Shown here in pieces: positions 35,887 through 45,041 of a stretch of 64,000 nt of DNA. The notes under the pieces are model-generated. The model saw nothing but the letters and a program-made list of their open reading frames with translations. It was not told where the DNA came from and made no database searches. The stretch covers positions 1,302,001 through 1,366,000 of the forward strand of contig JADKIR010000005.1 of the NCBI GenBank assembly GCA_016722655.1, in the 5' to 3' direction. The translations under genes were made by a program, and so were the position numbers. Source of the stretch: Cytophagaceae bacterium (GTDB lineage: Bacteria > Bacteroidota > Bacteroidia > Cytophagales > Spirosomataceae). Each line of letters starts with the position of its first letter. The first letter of the stretch is position 1.

Positions 35887-37386
35887 ATGAAAAAAGCTTT
35901 TTTTATCGCAATTTTCGTTTTGGCAACCCAAACTTTGACTTGGAGTCAAACCCATTTTTACGGACAAGACGCCCTAAAATATTATAGTTATGGTAATATG
36001 GGCTCAGCCAGAGTTCAGGGCATGGGAGGTGCATTTACTTCACTTGGAGGTGATATAAGCAATGCAAGTATTAACCCGGCTGGTTTGGCATTTTTTAACA
36101 AAAATGAATTTAGCATCACTCCCGTATTTATTTCGAATCAAACTTCGGCAGGTTATATAGGAAACCAGAATACAAGAAACTCATCAAATCTGGCGTTGGG
36201 TCAAATCGGGGTTGTATTCAGTAATAAGGGTGTAGGAAGCCGAAAAAAACGCTCTGCATGGAGTCTTAATTATCAAACTTTAGCAAACTTCAATAATGAT
36301 TATAGTTATAAGGGCTCTAACCAGAAAAGCTCTATATCAGATTATTTTGCTGAAAAAGCCTATTTGAGTGGGGCAACAGTTGAAGATTTAAGAAATGATT
36401 TTGATGAAACAACTTTAATGGGGAAAACTGATATTTCAATGGCCTACTGGGCATATCTGATTGATCCTATTGATGATGGTTTTATTGCAAATGAGCTTTC
36501 AGTTCCGGTTGTACAAAATGGCAATGTCACTGAAACTGGAAATTTAGGTCAGGTAAATTTATCGTATGCCATCAATTATGATGACAGAACTTACCTGGGA
36601 GCAAGCCTTGGAATTCAAAATTTAAATTATAGTCTAATTTCTGATCTTAATGAAAGTTTCCCAGAAGGTAATTTTTTTAAAGATTATACTGTGGGCGATG
36701 AATTATTTGTTTCCGGAAATGGATTAAATATTAGTCTTGGTGGTATTTTTAAATTAAACGATGCAATCAAAATTGGGGCAAGTGTTGTTAGCCCTACTGC
36801 ATTGAAAGTTAATGAGACCTATAATAGTTGGGTAACATTTAACCAATATCCCGATGCTTTCCAGGAAAGTTACAATTCACTTTCGACTGTACCGGCAGAC
36901 TTTAAATACAGAATAACCTCACCATTAAAAGCTAACTTAGGTACTTCAGTAATTTTACCTAAAAAGATGGGTGTACTCAGTATTGAAGCCGAATATGTAG
37001 GCTACAGCATGATGAACATAAATGCTAAAAATGAAACAAAATGGTCTTCTGACCAAAAAAGAGGGATTCAGGACGAATTTAAAAATGTTTTGAATGTAAA
37101 AGCCGGAGGTGAAATACGATTTGGAATTGGGCGGGTAAGAGCAGGTTTAAATTATTTGGCTGATCCCCATCGTGATGCTGCCCAATATAATTCTAAAAAT
37201 TTATTAATTGGCACTGTTGGCCTTGGCGTTAGAAACTCCAGATTATTTGCAGATGTAGCTTATAGCAAAGTTAAAACAATGTCTGCATTTACACCCTACA
37301 CATTAGAAAATCCTGAAAACTATTCCTCTGTGGCAATTGATCAAAACAAAGGAATGCTGGCGATAAGTATAGGGACATTTTTCTGA
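35887..37386 (+). CDS. OmpP1/FadL-like outer-membrane transport protein
   Basis: 499 residues with a signal peptide (FIAIFVLATQTLTWSQ). The mature N-terminus DALKYYSYGNMGSARVQGMGGAFTSLGGDISNASINPAGLAFF matches the Bacteroidota branch of the FadL/OmpP1 family (NPAG motif). The remainder alternates as beta-barrel strands and ends in an aromatic-rich ISIGTFF, suited to outer-membrane insertion. FadL relatives let hydrophobic compounds diffuse in; the substrate here is unknown. It is monocistronic, with terminators on both sides. Confidence 0.85.
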   Translation: MKKAFFIAIFVLATQTLTWSQTHFYGQDALKYYSYGNMGSARVQGMGGAFTSLGGDISNASINPAGLAFFNKNEFSITPVFISNQTSAGYIGNQNTRNSSNLALGQIGVVFSNKGVGSRKKRSAWSLNYQTLANFNNDYSYKGSNQKSSISDYFAEKAYLSGATVEDLRNDFDETTLMGKTDISMAYWAYLIDPIDDGFIANELSVPVVQNGNVTETGNLGQVNLSYAINYDDRTYLGASLGIQNLNYSLISDLNESFPEGNFFKDYTVGDELFVSGNGLNISLGGIFKLNDAIKIGASVVSPTALKVNETYNSWVTFNQYPDAFQESYNSLSTVPADFKYRITSPLKANLGTSVILPKKMGVLSIEAEYVGYSMMNINAKNETKWSSDQKRGIQDEFKNVLNVKAGGEIRFGIGRVRAGLNYLADPHRDAAQYNSKNLLIGTVGLGVRNSRLFADVAYSKVKTMSAFTPYTLENPENYSSVAIDQNKGMLAISIGTFF

Positions 37387-37410
37387 AAAGGTCGTTTCTG
37401 GATAAACTAA

Positions 37411-37440
37411 AAAAGCAGACTTTTATGTAGGTCTGCTTTT
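37411..37440. terminator. Bidirectional terminator
   Basis: AAAAGCAGAC at 37411-37420 pairs perfectly with GTCTGCTTTT at 37431-37440. T-runs lie on both strands, as expected between the convergent FadL-like gene and aroK. Confidence 0.9.
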
Positions 37441-37462
37441 TTGTTGGTTAAAATACTAAATT

Positions 37463-37987
37463 TTATTTTGCTACTTTTGAAAAATGAGCATCCAAAATCC
37501 ATAGAATAGTATTGGCATCGGTATCTCCTTCTATCACAATATCGGCTTTTTTGTAAAAATCTATTCTATCCTCATAGGTTTTCAAAAGTGTGTCGGCCAA
37601 AGAATCGCTTTCCAGACTAAAAAGTGGCCTGTTGTTTTTCTTTGAATTTCGCATCCTTTCCTCAAGTTTGAAAGGTTTCACATCAAGAAAAACACTTATT
37701 CCGTTTGATTTTATAATTTCCATATTATCATGAAAACATGGCGTTCCTCCTCCGGTAGCAATAACCAGTTTAGAATCAGGCTCGATTTTTTTCAATTGAT
37801 CTGTTTCGATTTTCCTGAAATATTCTTCACCGTTGAGGTTAAAAATTTCAGTAATCTTTTTTCCTTCCGAAACTTCAATTTTTTTATCTAAATCTATAAA
37901 GTCGTAATTTAATTCTTTGGCTAATTGACGTCCTAAAGTACTTTTCCCCGAAGAGGGCATCCCAAGCATAAAAATATTTGTAGTCAT
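37463..37987 (-). CDS. aroK: Shikimate kinase
   Basis: 174 residues of the shikimate kinase family: Walker A GMPSSGKSTLGRQL (residues 8-21), DFIDLDKKIE (shikimate-binding Asp), EEYFRKIE (Arg), VIATGGGTP (Walker B-like GGG), and a lid region with RMRNSKKNNRPLF. It phosphorylates shikimate with ATP in aromatic amino acid synthesis. It is the last gene of a minus-strand run with the BT_3928-like and DUF1599 genes. Confidence 0.95.
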   Translation of the reverse strand: MTTNIFMLGMPSSGKSTLGRQLAKELNYDFIDLDKKIEVSEGKKITEIFNLNGEEYFRKIETDQLKKIEPDSKLVIATGGGTPCFHDNMEIIKSNGISVFLDVKPFKLEERMRNSKKNNRPLFSLESDSLADTLLKTYEDRIDFYKKADIVIEGDTDANTILWILDAHFSKVAK

Positions 37988-38007
37988 CCTTAATCTTAAA
38001 ACTTATA

Positions 38008-39126
38008 TCATTTTTGGTTTAACAATTCAGTAATTTTATCGGCATCCGGAAGATTATTATAACTCCATTTGTCAACAACAGTGCCGTTTTTGAGTAAAAT
38101 AATACATGGATTATTTCTTGCCATGGTTTTCAAAACTTTTTCATCGCAAGTATAATAGCCATAATTGAGGTTATTTTTGGAAATTATATTTTCAATATCC
38201 TGTCGGGCCAAAGAATGTAAAATCATCGGTTCGACTTTCCTTTTAGAAACTTTATTTACCAGACTTTTAATTTTTCCAAAATCAATTCCTTCCAGCCCCT
38301 CTGTATATTTGATAGTAATTAAAAGTTTATTTCCTTCAAATGATTGCTGAGTAAAATCATTTCCTGCGGTATCAGCTAAAGCATAATCTGTAATTTTCGG
38401 TTTGATTTCACTTTCATTCAAAACTTCAGAACTTACATATTTATATTTTATGGTATCAGGTAAATACTCTTTTGAGTCAATTTCTTTTCCGGTAGATTTA
38501 TCAAGAAAAACATAGCTCAATTCTGGTTTAATTTTGGGTTGTTCCATTTGTTTTGGAATACTTTTTCCTGATGCATAAGGTAAGAAATCAACCAAAGGAA
38601 GATATCTTATTCCATATATTCCAATCCCAAAAGTCAATATTGTACTAATGAGTACCATTGGGGTTCCAAGTTCAGATTTTTTGTATTTATTACGATATAA
38701 AAATATTATCATTATAAATACCATACTGATTACATCTTTAAGAAATGAATGCCAAGGTTTAAATTTAAGGAAATCACCAAAACACCCGCAATCTGTCACT
38801 TTATTGAAATATGCCGAATAGAAAGTCAAAAATGTAAAGAAACCCATCAAACCTAAAACCATCCAGGCGGTCATTTTCATCCTAAAGCTAAATACTAATG
38901 CTACCCCAAGTATCAATTCCAAAGCACAGAAAAGAAGCGATAAAACAAGAGAATGACTTGCAAAAAATTCAAAAAAAGAAGCCATTGCAGGGATATCACC
39001 CGCAAAAACTTCAAAGTACTCTTCTAGTTTTAAACCTGTGCCATAAGGGTCAACCACTTTCACAAAACCAGAGAAAATGAACTCTAAACCCACAAGAATT
39101 CTAGAAAAATTTGCTATGATTTTCAT
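38008..39126 (-). CDS. BT_3928-type DoxX/MauE membrane protein with thioredoxin-like tail
   Basis: 372 residues. The N-terminal half is a four-helix DoxX/MauE membrane domain (ISRILVGLEFIFSGFVKVVDPYG) with the Cys pair TDCGCFGDFLKFKPW on a loop. The C-terminal 150 residues resemble a thioredoxin fold (NPCIILLKNGTVVDKWSYNNLP) without a CxxC active site. The family is widespread in Bacteroidota beside folP and DUF1599, as here. A role in envelope redox or quinone handling is suggested by the DoxX/MauE relationship but unproven. It follows DUF1599 by one base. Confidence 0.85.
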   Translation of the reverse strand: MKIIANFSRILVGLEFIFSGFVKVVDPYGTGLKLEEYFEVFAGDIPAMASFFEFFASHSLVLSLLFCALELILGVALVFSFRMKMTAWMVLGLMGFFTFLTFYSAYFNKVTDCGCFGDFLKFKPWHSFLKDVISMVFIMIIFLYRNKYKKSELGTPMVLISTILTFGIGIYGIRYLPLVDFLPYASGKSIPKQMEQPKIKPELSYVFLDKSTGKEIDSKEYLPDTIKYKYVSSEVLNESEIKPKITDYALADTAGNDFTQQSFEGNKLLITIKYTEGLEGIDFGKIKSLVNKVSKRKVEPMILHSLARQDIENIISKNNLNYGYYTCDEKVLKTMARNNPCIILLKNGTVVDKWSYNNLPDADKITELLNQK

Positions 39127-39127
39127 A

Positions 39128-39682
39128 TTATTGTTGATGCACTTGTTGTATTTGTGATTCTTTTAATTTTATCAGACAGAAAACCGAATAATTTATAATA
39201 TCCTGATAACCAGCCTTAATACCCTCTGAAACAACAGTCACACCATTATTATCTTCGATTTGCTTAATTCGTAAAAGCTTCATCAAAATAATATCCGTCA
39301 TAGAGCTTACCCTCATAGCTCGCCAAGCTTCGCCATAATCATGATTTTTATCAAAGAGTAATTCTTTAACTTCATCAATTTGTGCAATATAATCTTTTTC
39401 TAATTTACCAGATATATCGGAGTCATTTTTTTCTGAAAGTAAAATCAGGGCCATTACACAATAATTGATGATTCCTATAAACTCCGGAATCTGTCCTTCA
39501 TCTACTCTCGAAAATCCATTTTCTTGTAAGGTTCTGATTCTTTGGGCTTTAATAAAAATCTGATCGGTGATAGAAGGTAATCTCAGGATTTTCCATGAGG
39601 TACCATAATCTCTATTTTTTTTAGAGAAAAGCTCAAAGCACTGGTTAATTATTTCAGAATATTCAATTTCTGTGTTAGACAT
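39128..39682 (-). CDS. DUF1599 protein with internal duplication
   Basis: 184 residues built from two homologous halves: KKNRDYGTSWKILRLPSITD (about 20-40) and DKNHDYGEAWRAMRVSSMTD (about 110-130), each followed by a helix ending in I[IN]NY. The DYGxxW pattern defines DUF1599. Function unknown. It is first in the minus-strand run toward aroK and divergent from folP with a gap of only 37 bases, so the two may share regulatory DNA. Confidence 0.88.
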   Translation of the reverse strand: MSNTEIEYSEIINQCFELFSKKNRDYGTSWKILRLPSITDQIFIKAQRIRTLQENGFSRVDEGQIPEFIGIINYCVMALILLSEKNDSDISGKLEKDYIAQIDEVKELLFDKNHDYGEAWRAMRVSSMTDIILMKLLRIKQIEDNNGVTVVSEGIKAGYQDIINYSVFCLIKLKESQIQQVHQQ

Positions 39683-39719
39683 CGGATATTATACGATATT
39701 TTTAGTTTTTTTGCAAACT

Positions 39720-40550
39720 ATGAAAAATACGATAAATATAATCGGAAAACTTCTCAATCTCGAAGACCCGCTGATAATGGGGATCATAAATGTAACCCCA
39801 GATTCATTTTACAAAGATAGTAGATATAATCCTTTTCAGGAAGACTTTTTAGAAAAAGCTGGTCAAATGATTGCTAATGGTGCTGGTATTTTAGATATTG
39901 GAGGCTATTCTACCCGACCAGGTGCTGAGGAGGTAAATATTAATGAAGAGATAAAAAGAGTAACTAAAGCCATCGATATCATTCATTCTAATTTCCCGGA
40001 AATTCCGATTTCTATTGATACTTTCAGGTCTGAGGTTGCCAGAGAAGCAATTGATGCCGGAGCAAGTATTGTAAATGATGTTTCGGGAGGTGCCTTAGAT
40101 GAAAAAATGTTTGATTTTATTATTTCTAAAAATTTACCTTATATCTTAATGCACTCAAGAGGAAATCCACAAAACATGGCCTCAATGACAACTTATGGCG
40201 AATTATACAGTGAAATTTTAAGTGAACTGTTTTCCAAGGCGAATCAATTAAGAAAATCAGGGGTAAAAGACATAATTATTGACCCTGGCTTTGGGTTTGC
40301 AAAAAACCAGCAGCAAAATTTCCAATTGTTGCAACATTTAGAGATTTTCCAAAATGAGAACTATCCGGTATTAATCGGAATATCAAGAAAATCAATGATA
40401 TACAAGTTACTAAACATTACTGCGGAAGAAACATTAAATTCTACCTCGGCCTTACATATGTTAGCATTAATAAAAAAAACAAAGATTTTACGTGTACACG
40501 ATGTAAAGGAGGCTTTTCAGGTAAAAAAACTATTTAAAAACCTATTTTAA
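39720..40550 (+). CDS. folP: Dihydropteroate synthase
   Basis: It condenses p-aminobenzoate with hydroxymethyl-dihydropterin diphosphate in folate synthesis and is the sulfonamide target. From ATG 39720 it has 276 residues. An upstream start at 39672 would add a poor N-terminal stretch overlapping the DUF1599 start and is not used. Seen are IMGIINVTPDSFYKDSRY (signature 1), ILDIGGYSTRPGAEEV (signature 2), SIDTFRSEVAREAIDAGASIVNDVSGG, IIDPGFGFAKN and LIGISRKSMIYK, and the C-terminal RVHDVKEA. Confidence 0.95.
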   Translation: MKNTINIIGKLLNLEDPLIMGIINVTPDSFYKDSRYNPFQEDFLEKAGQMIANGAGILDIGGYSTRPGAEEVNINEEIKRVTKAIDIIHSNFPEIPISIDTFRSEVAREAIDAGASIVNDVSGGALDEKMFDFIISKNLPYILMHSRGNPQNMASMTTYGELYSEILSELFSKANQLRKSGVKDIIIDPGFGFAKNQQQNFQLLQHLEIFQNENYPVLIGISRKSMIYKLLNITAEETLNSTSALHMLALIKKTKILRVHDVKEAFQVKKLFKNLF

Positions 40551-40671
40551 ACTTCAATCAAAAAACCGTAAAATAATTTTCTCCAATAATATCCTGTGAA
40601 TTTTGAGGAATTGCCATTCGAGATATTATATTTACATTTATTAAATCTTAACTAATCTAATTGATTAAATC

Positions 40672-42474
40672 ATGAAACATTTTTTTCTAGTTTCTTTAGT
40701 CGCGTTATTCAGCTTTGGAGCAATTGCTCAAAGCTTTGTAGCCCCAAATGTGGTTAATCTCGGCACTAACAACTCCCCAAATTCTATTTCTGTTCAAATT
40801 TTGGACACTAATACAGGGGAAGATACTTTGGAAGTGGCAATTGAAGGAGGAGGTAATACTCCATATGTCAAATATACTGTAAAAATTGCAGGTGCCTTTT
40901 CAAATACGGTACAAACTTTACCAAACTTAAATCCAAACACTACTTACTTAATCAAAGCGAGAGTTTTAGGGCCATGTTCTGGTATACCATCACTTCTACC
41001 TGGCAGATGCGAAAGCCCATGGTCTTCAGATGTTTACATAAAAACACAGCTTGGAAACCCACCAAAAGTTAATTTAACAAATTCGATTAATTGTCCAACA
41101 ATTGTTGGATTGACCTGGGAAGTTACAGAAAGAGCAGACGAGGTTTCAGAATTTTTTGTTCATAGATCATATGATGGAGTAAATTGGGAATCTATCAAAA
41201 ACCTTCCTCCATATACCAGAGATTTTTATGATTTAGAAATGATTAGTGGAAGAAGTATCCGATACAGAGTAATAAGTCAAAACATAATTGGGAAAACTGC
41301 ACATTCAGATTTCGTCACAGTAAATGTTTCGCCATTTAGTAATCCGAAAGACCCTATAAATGTAAGATCTGATCAAACAAATAAATCAAATCATCATTTA
41401 ACCATCACATGGGAAAATCCTGTAGATGATAATTATTGTCGATCTGATGTCAGGAGAACAACAATTATTAGATTTAAAAGAAAAGATCAGGAAGGTTTTA
41501 TTTATAAAGAAGTTCCTCCATATTATACTTCTGTTCAAATTGATGGTTTAAATGAAAGAGAACCCGTTGAGTATATTGTTTTTTATATAAGTGATCGCGA
41601 ATTGAAATCAAATTCACCTGGTGGAATTGATACAACCCTTGGACCTCCGCTTCCTCCTAAAGATTTAATAATTGTATCATATAAAGACGCATTATCAAAT
41701 TCTATTAATGGAATTAGTTGGAAACCTGGATCCTCAGGCTCAGATTACTATGTGATTGAAACAAGTACAGATAGTGTGAATTTTAGTTTTTTAGGAAAAA
41801 TAAAAGGCAGTTATTTGGCGATTCCTCATTTCCCAATTAACGAAGGCCAAAAATACTATTATCGGGCTAAGGCCGGAAATATATTTGGTGAGTCAATTTA
41901 TTGTCCTATTTCTTATGGAATTATCTTTAATTATTCCGAGATTCCTGCCCGTCCGGTAGGCTTGATTGCCAAATCTGGTGGGGGAAAAGTAAACCTATCA
42001 TGGACTGATGCTTCTGATAAAGAAGAAAATTTCGAAATTTACAGATCTGATGATGGTACTACTTATTCAAAAACAGGAACTGTTGGCCGAAATATTCTTA
42101 ATTATTCTGATGTATCAGTTTCGTCAGGGAAGTCCTATTATTATCAGGTAAAAGCTGTTAATCCTTTAGGAAGTTCTGATTTTTCAAATTTTGCAAACGT
42201 ATTAGTTAATTCAGGTTCTGGATTGGTAAAAGACCCTACTATCAATATTTTTCCTAATCCAACCTCAAACTTGGTTTCTATTGAACTTCCTGGTGAATTA
42301 ATTAATGAAAAAGTAAATATTAAAGTGGTTGATTTCAATAATCATGTTCTGATTTCAAAATCAACTAACTCTAAAATTACAAATATTTCTTTGTCAAAAT
42401 TAAACGCTGGTATGTACAGTGTAATAATTGAATCTGACAATTTGAATATTTCTAAGAAAATTGTAAAATATTAA
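40672..42474 (+). CDS. Fibronectin type III repeat protein with T9SS type A sorting domain
   Basis: 600 residues with a signal peptide (FLVSLVALFSFGAIAQ). Several FN3 modules can be traced; the clearest is ARPVGLIAKSGGGKVNLSWT through YYYQVKAVNPLGSSDFS at about 420-510. The last 80 residues form a T9SS type A sorting domain (IFPNPTSNLVSI, LNAGMYSVIIES, SKKIVKY). It should be exported across the outer membrane by the type IX system and anchored or released. It is paralogous to the next gene. Probably an adhesin or matrix protein; no enzyme domain is seen. Confidence 0.88.
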   Translation: MKHFFLVSLVALFSFGAIAQSFVAPNVVNLGTNNSPNSISVQILDTNTGEDTLEVAIEGGGNTPYVKYTVKIAGAFSNTVQTLPNLNPNTTYLIKARVLGPCSGIPSLLPGRCESPWSSDVYIKTQLGNPPKVNLTNSINCPTIVGLTWEVTERADEVSEFFVHRSYDGVNWESIKNLPPYTRDFYDLEMISGRSIRYRVISQNIIGKTAHSDFVTVNVSPFSNPKDPINVRSDQTNKSNHHLTITWENPVDDNYCRSDVRRTTIIRFKRKDQEGFIYKEVPPYYTSVQIDGLNEREPVEYIVFYISDRELKSNSPGGIDTTLGPPLPPKDLIIVSYKDALSNSINGISWKPGSSGSDYYVIETSTDSVNFSFLGKIKGSYLAIPHFPINEGQKYYYRAKAGNIFGESIYCPISYGIIFNYSEIPARPVGLIAKSGGGKVNLSWTDASDKEENFEIYRSDDGTTYSKTGTVGRNILNYSDVSVSSGKSYYYQVKAVNPLGSSDFSNFANVLVNSGSGLVKDPTINIFPNPTSNLVSIELPGELINEKVNIKVVDFNNHVLISKSTNSKITNISLSKLNAGMYSVIIESDNLNISKKIVKY

Positions 42475-42509
42475 TTAGGCAATATTTAGTTGTATTTATT
42501 TTTTACTTA

Positions 42510-42540
42510 AGAGAAGAGTCATAAGATATGGCTCTTCTCT
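42510..42540 (+). terminator. Terminator after the first FN3 gene
   Basis: AGAGAAGAG at 42510-42518 pairs with CTCTTCTCT at 42532-42540, followed by TTTTT. Confidence 0.85.
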
Positions 42541-42630
42541 TTTTTATTTCAAAACATTGTAAAAAATACTTTTAATTACTTAACAAAACAATTAATTTTA
42601 CATTATCAATAGACTCTTAATTTAATTTTT

Positions 42631-44712
42631 ATGAGAAACCTAATAATATTTTTAGTTACTATTTTCAGCTTTCTTGATGTATTCTCGCAAGCAGGCCCTT
42701 TATTACCTGCTCCTCCAGCTAGTTTAACAGGAAGCCAAATATCGCTTCAGAATAAAATAAAATTGAACTGGCTGGCCCCAGGTGGAACTTTTAATGGATA
42801 TAAGATTTATTATCAATATGGTGCCAATCCTATAAAAACTGCCAAAATAGGAAAGGTCATATCTGATACATTAGAAAATTTATTTTATAATGAAACTTAT
42901 AAAGTATTCCTTAAAAGTTACAAATTGGGCTCCACCCCTGGAGATACGCTTTATTCTCCTTCAACTGATACACTCAATATCAATGTAGTTGGATTAATTG
43001 CCCCAAAAGTAAAACCTGAATCTGCCCAGAACTCACCTACTTCTATTCTCTTCGTACTTGAAGACACCAATCCATTTGAGACTGGACTTCAAGTTGAAGT
43101 GACTGAAACTGGTACAAGCAATGTTAAAACAGAATCTTACCCTCCAGGAACTAATGAAATAAAATCCGTAATTGGGCTTAAGCCAAAAACATTATACTCA
43201 TTTAGAGCAAGAGCTGTCTATAATTCTCAGTTTGGCCCCTGGTCGGAACTAGTTTACAGCAAAACTTTGGTTGACAACCCACCAGCTGCAACTTTATCAT
43301 ATGATAAAAATTGTCCTGATATTGTTCATATCAATTGGTCTATTAAAAACAGGCCGGAAGATGTTGAATTGATAATTCTCCATAAATCAAATGATAATTT
43401 GAATTTCAAAGAAATAAACAGGTTTCCGCCTAATATCTCTGAATATTATGATTCTGATGTAAATCCGGGAGTAACTGTATTTTATAGAATAGTAACTTAT
43501 AATTCTACAAATACTACACCATCACTATCCATTTCTGTTACCCCAAAAACTTATGTAAATCCTAAGCCTGTTTTGGGACTGATTTCTGATTCTAAAGCTA
43601 AAAGCAATACATTTTTAACTTTCCGTTGGACAAACCAGCAGGAAGATATTGAGTGTCGAACCGATAAAGTAAGTGAAGTCATTGTAATGTATAAAAAAGC
43701 CGGTGATCCAACATATTCTGAGGCGGGTAGATTTCCACCTCTTACTAGTTCTATAAAGATTTCTGGTTTAAATCCGCGTACAGCATACAATGTTGGTGTA
43801 ATTATTTTGAGTGACAAAGGCCTTTTCTCCAATATGGTCACAACCGTAGATACCACTTTTGGCCCTCCATTCCCTCCTGTTAATCTGGCAATTGTATCAA
43901 CTGTAAATGCACTTGGAACCCCCAACAATGGTTTGAACTGGAAGTACAATTATTTTGACCATGATTATGTTAAAATAGAAAGGAGCACAGGTACCGGGCC
44001 TTTTATTGAAATAGCCAAAATCAAGTCGAGTTACAATTATTTCGTTGACATGAATATTGAGGAAGGTGTTATGTACAGCTATAGGGTAACTGCCGGAAAC
44101 TTTATTTATGGAGATGGACTACCTTCAGAGGTCAATGGTCCCAGAATTTTTCAATACACCAAAACACCAAATGCACCAGTTGGTTTAGTTGCTAAAGTTA
44201 CCGGCTCAAAAGTCGGACTTACTTGGATAGATGACTCAATAAGAGAAGAAAATCAAATTTTGGAAAAATCCGGAGATAATGGTACCTCATTTACAATAGT
44301 AGCAACTCTTGCACGAAATATCACTTCATATTCAGATGAAAACGTATTATCCGGCAAAAATTACCTTTACAGAATTAAGGCAGTAAATTCAGTAGGTGAA
44401 TCTCCATATTCAAAAACCACTGAAGCAAAAATTCCTACCTCGGGATTAATTAATAATAATACCATAGGCATTACTGTTTTTCCTAACCCAACAGTAAATG
44501 ATATCAAAATTGAATATTCAAAAAACCTTATTGGTGAAAACATCTCAGTAAAAGTTTATGATAAAATGAACAGAATTGTTCAAACTCAAACATTCAAAGG
44601 GAACACTTCAACTGTTCATGAATTTAGTTTCAGTAAACTACTTCCGGGGCTTTATAATGTGGTAATAAGTACTGATGGTGGCACAATTTCCAAAAAAGTG
44701 GTTAAATTCTAA
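42631..44712 (+). CDS. Second FN3 repeat protein with T9SS type A sorting domain
   Basis: 693 residues with a signal peptide (IIFLVTIFSFLDVFSQ). It shares many segments with the preceding gene: SWTDASDKEENFEIYRSDDG there against TWIDDSIREENQILEKSGDN here, and TTLGPPLPP against TTFGPPFPP. The tail FPNPTVNDIKI to LLPGLYNVVISTDGGTIS and KKVVKF is a T9SS type A sorting domain. It has one more N-terminal FN3-like module (LNWLAPGGTFNGYKIYYQ) than its paralogue. The pair clearly arose by tandem duplication and diverged. Each has its own terminator. Confidence 0.88.
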   Translation: MRNLIIFLVTIFSFLDVFSQAGPLLPAPPASLTGSQISLQNKIKLNWLAPGGTFNGYKIYYQYGANPIKTAKIGKVISDTLENLFYNETYKVFLKSYKLGSTPGDTLYSPSTDTLNINVVGLIAPKVKPESAQNSPTSILFVLEDTNPFETGLQVEVTETGTSNVKTESYPPGTNEIKSVIGLKPKTLYSFRARAVYNSQFGPWSELVYSKTLVDNPPAATLSYDKNCPDIVHINWSIKNRPEDVELIILHKSNDNLNFKEINRFPPNISEYYDSDVNPGVTVFYRIVTYNSTNTTPSLSISVTPKTYVNPKPVLGLISDSKAKSNTFLTFRWTNQQEDIECRTDKVSEVIVMYKKAGDPTYSEAGRFPPLTSSIKISGLNPRTAYNVGVIILSDKGLFSNMVTTVDTTFGPPFPPVNLAIVSTVNALGTPNNGLNWKYNYFDHDYVKIERSTGTGPFIEIAKIKSSYNYFVDMNIEEGVMYSYRVTAGNFIYGDGLPSEVNGPRIFQYTKTPNAPVGLVAKVTGSKVGLTWIDDSIREENQILEKSGDNGTSFTIVATLARNITSYSDENVLSGKNYLYRIKAVNSVGESPYSKTTEAKIPTSGLINNNTIGITVFPNPTVNDIKIEYSKNLIGENISVKVYDKMNRIVQTQTFKGNTSTVHEFSFSKLLPGLYNVVISTDGGTISKKVVKF

Positions 44713-44737
44713 AATATTACAATAATTTTCAAAATTA

Positions 44738-44761
44738 AAAGAGACTCAAATGGGTCTCTTT
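44738..44761 (+). terminator. Terminator after the second FN3 gene
   Basis: AAAGAGAC at 44738-44745 pairs with GTCTCTTT at 44754-44761 and is followed by a run of T. Confidence 0.85.
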
Positions 44762-44978
44762 TTTTTTATACCACATTTTAGATTCACAAATAAATCTTCA
44801 ACCAAACAGCTGGAAACTACGTATTTGAATAATGCAGATTAAGAAGAAATTGTAAAACAAAGAATTCAGATTGAATTAACCGTTTATTTATATTGCTTAC
44901 TGGAATTATCAATTATTTAAATAATTCTTGCAAAAAATATAAAATACCAAATATTATTACGCTAAATTCTGGTTTGGT

Positions 44979-45009
44979 TTTGTTTTTTACGAAAAAATCT
45001 TATGTTTGC
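44979..45009 (+). promoter_or_regulatory. Promoter of susCD
   Basis: TTTG at 44979-44982 and TATGTTTGC at 45001-45009 are 18 bases apart, the best full -33/-7 match to the Bacteroidota consensus in this window. The leader to ATG 45042 is about 28 bases. Confidence 0.65.
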
Positions 45010-45041
45010 ATAACATTTTAATAACCTAAACTAAGTAATAC

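Larger units (their letters stand above)
44713..45041. other. Intergenic region with terminator and the susC promoter
   Basis: These 329 bases hold a terminator at the left end (44738-44761) and a good Bacteroidota promoter at the right end (44979-45009). The roughly 215 bases between are A+T-rich; I see no anti-sigma, HTCS or small RNA gene in them. Confidence 0.6.
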
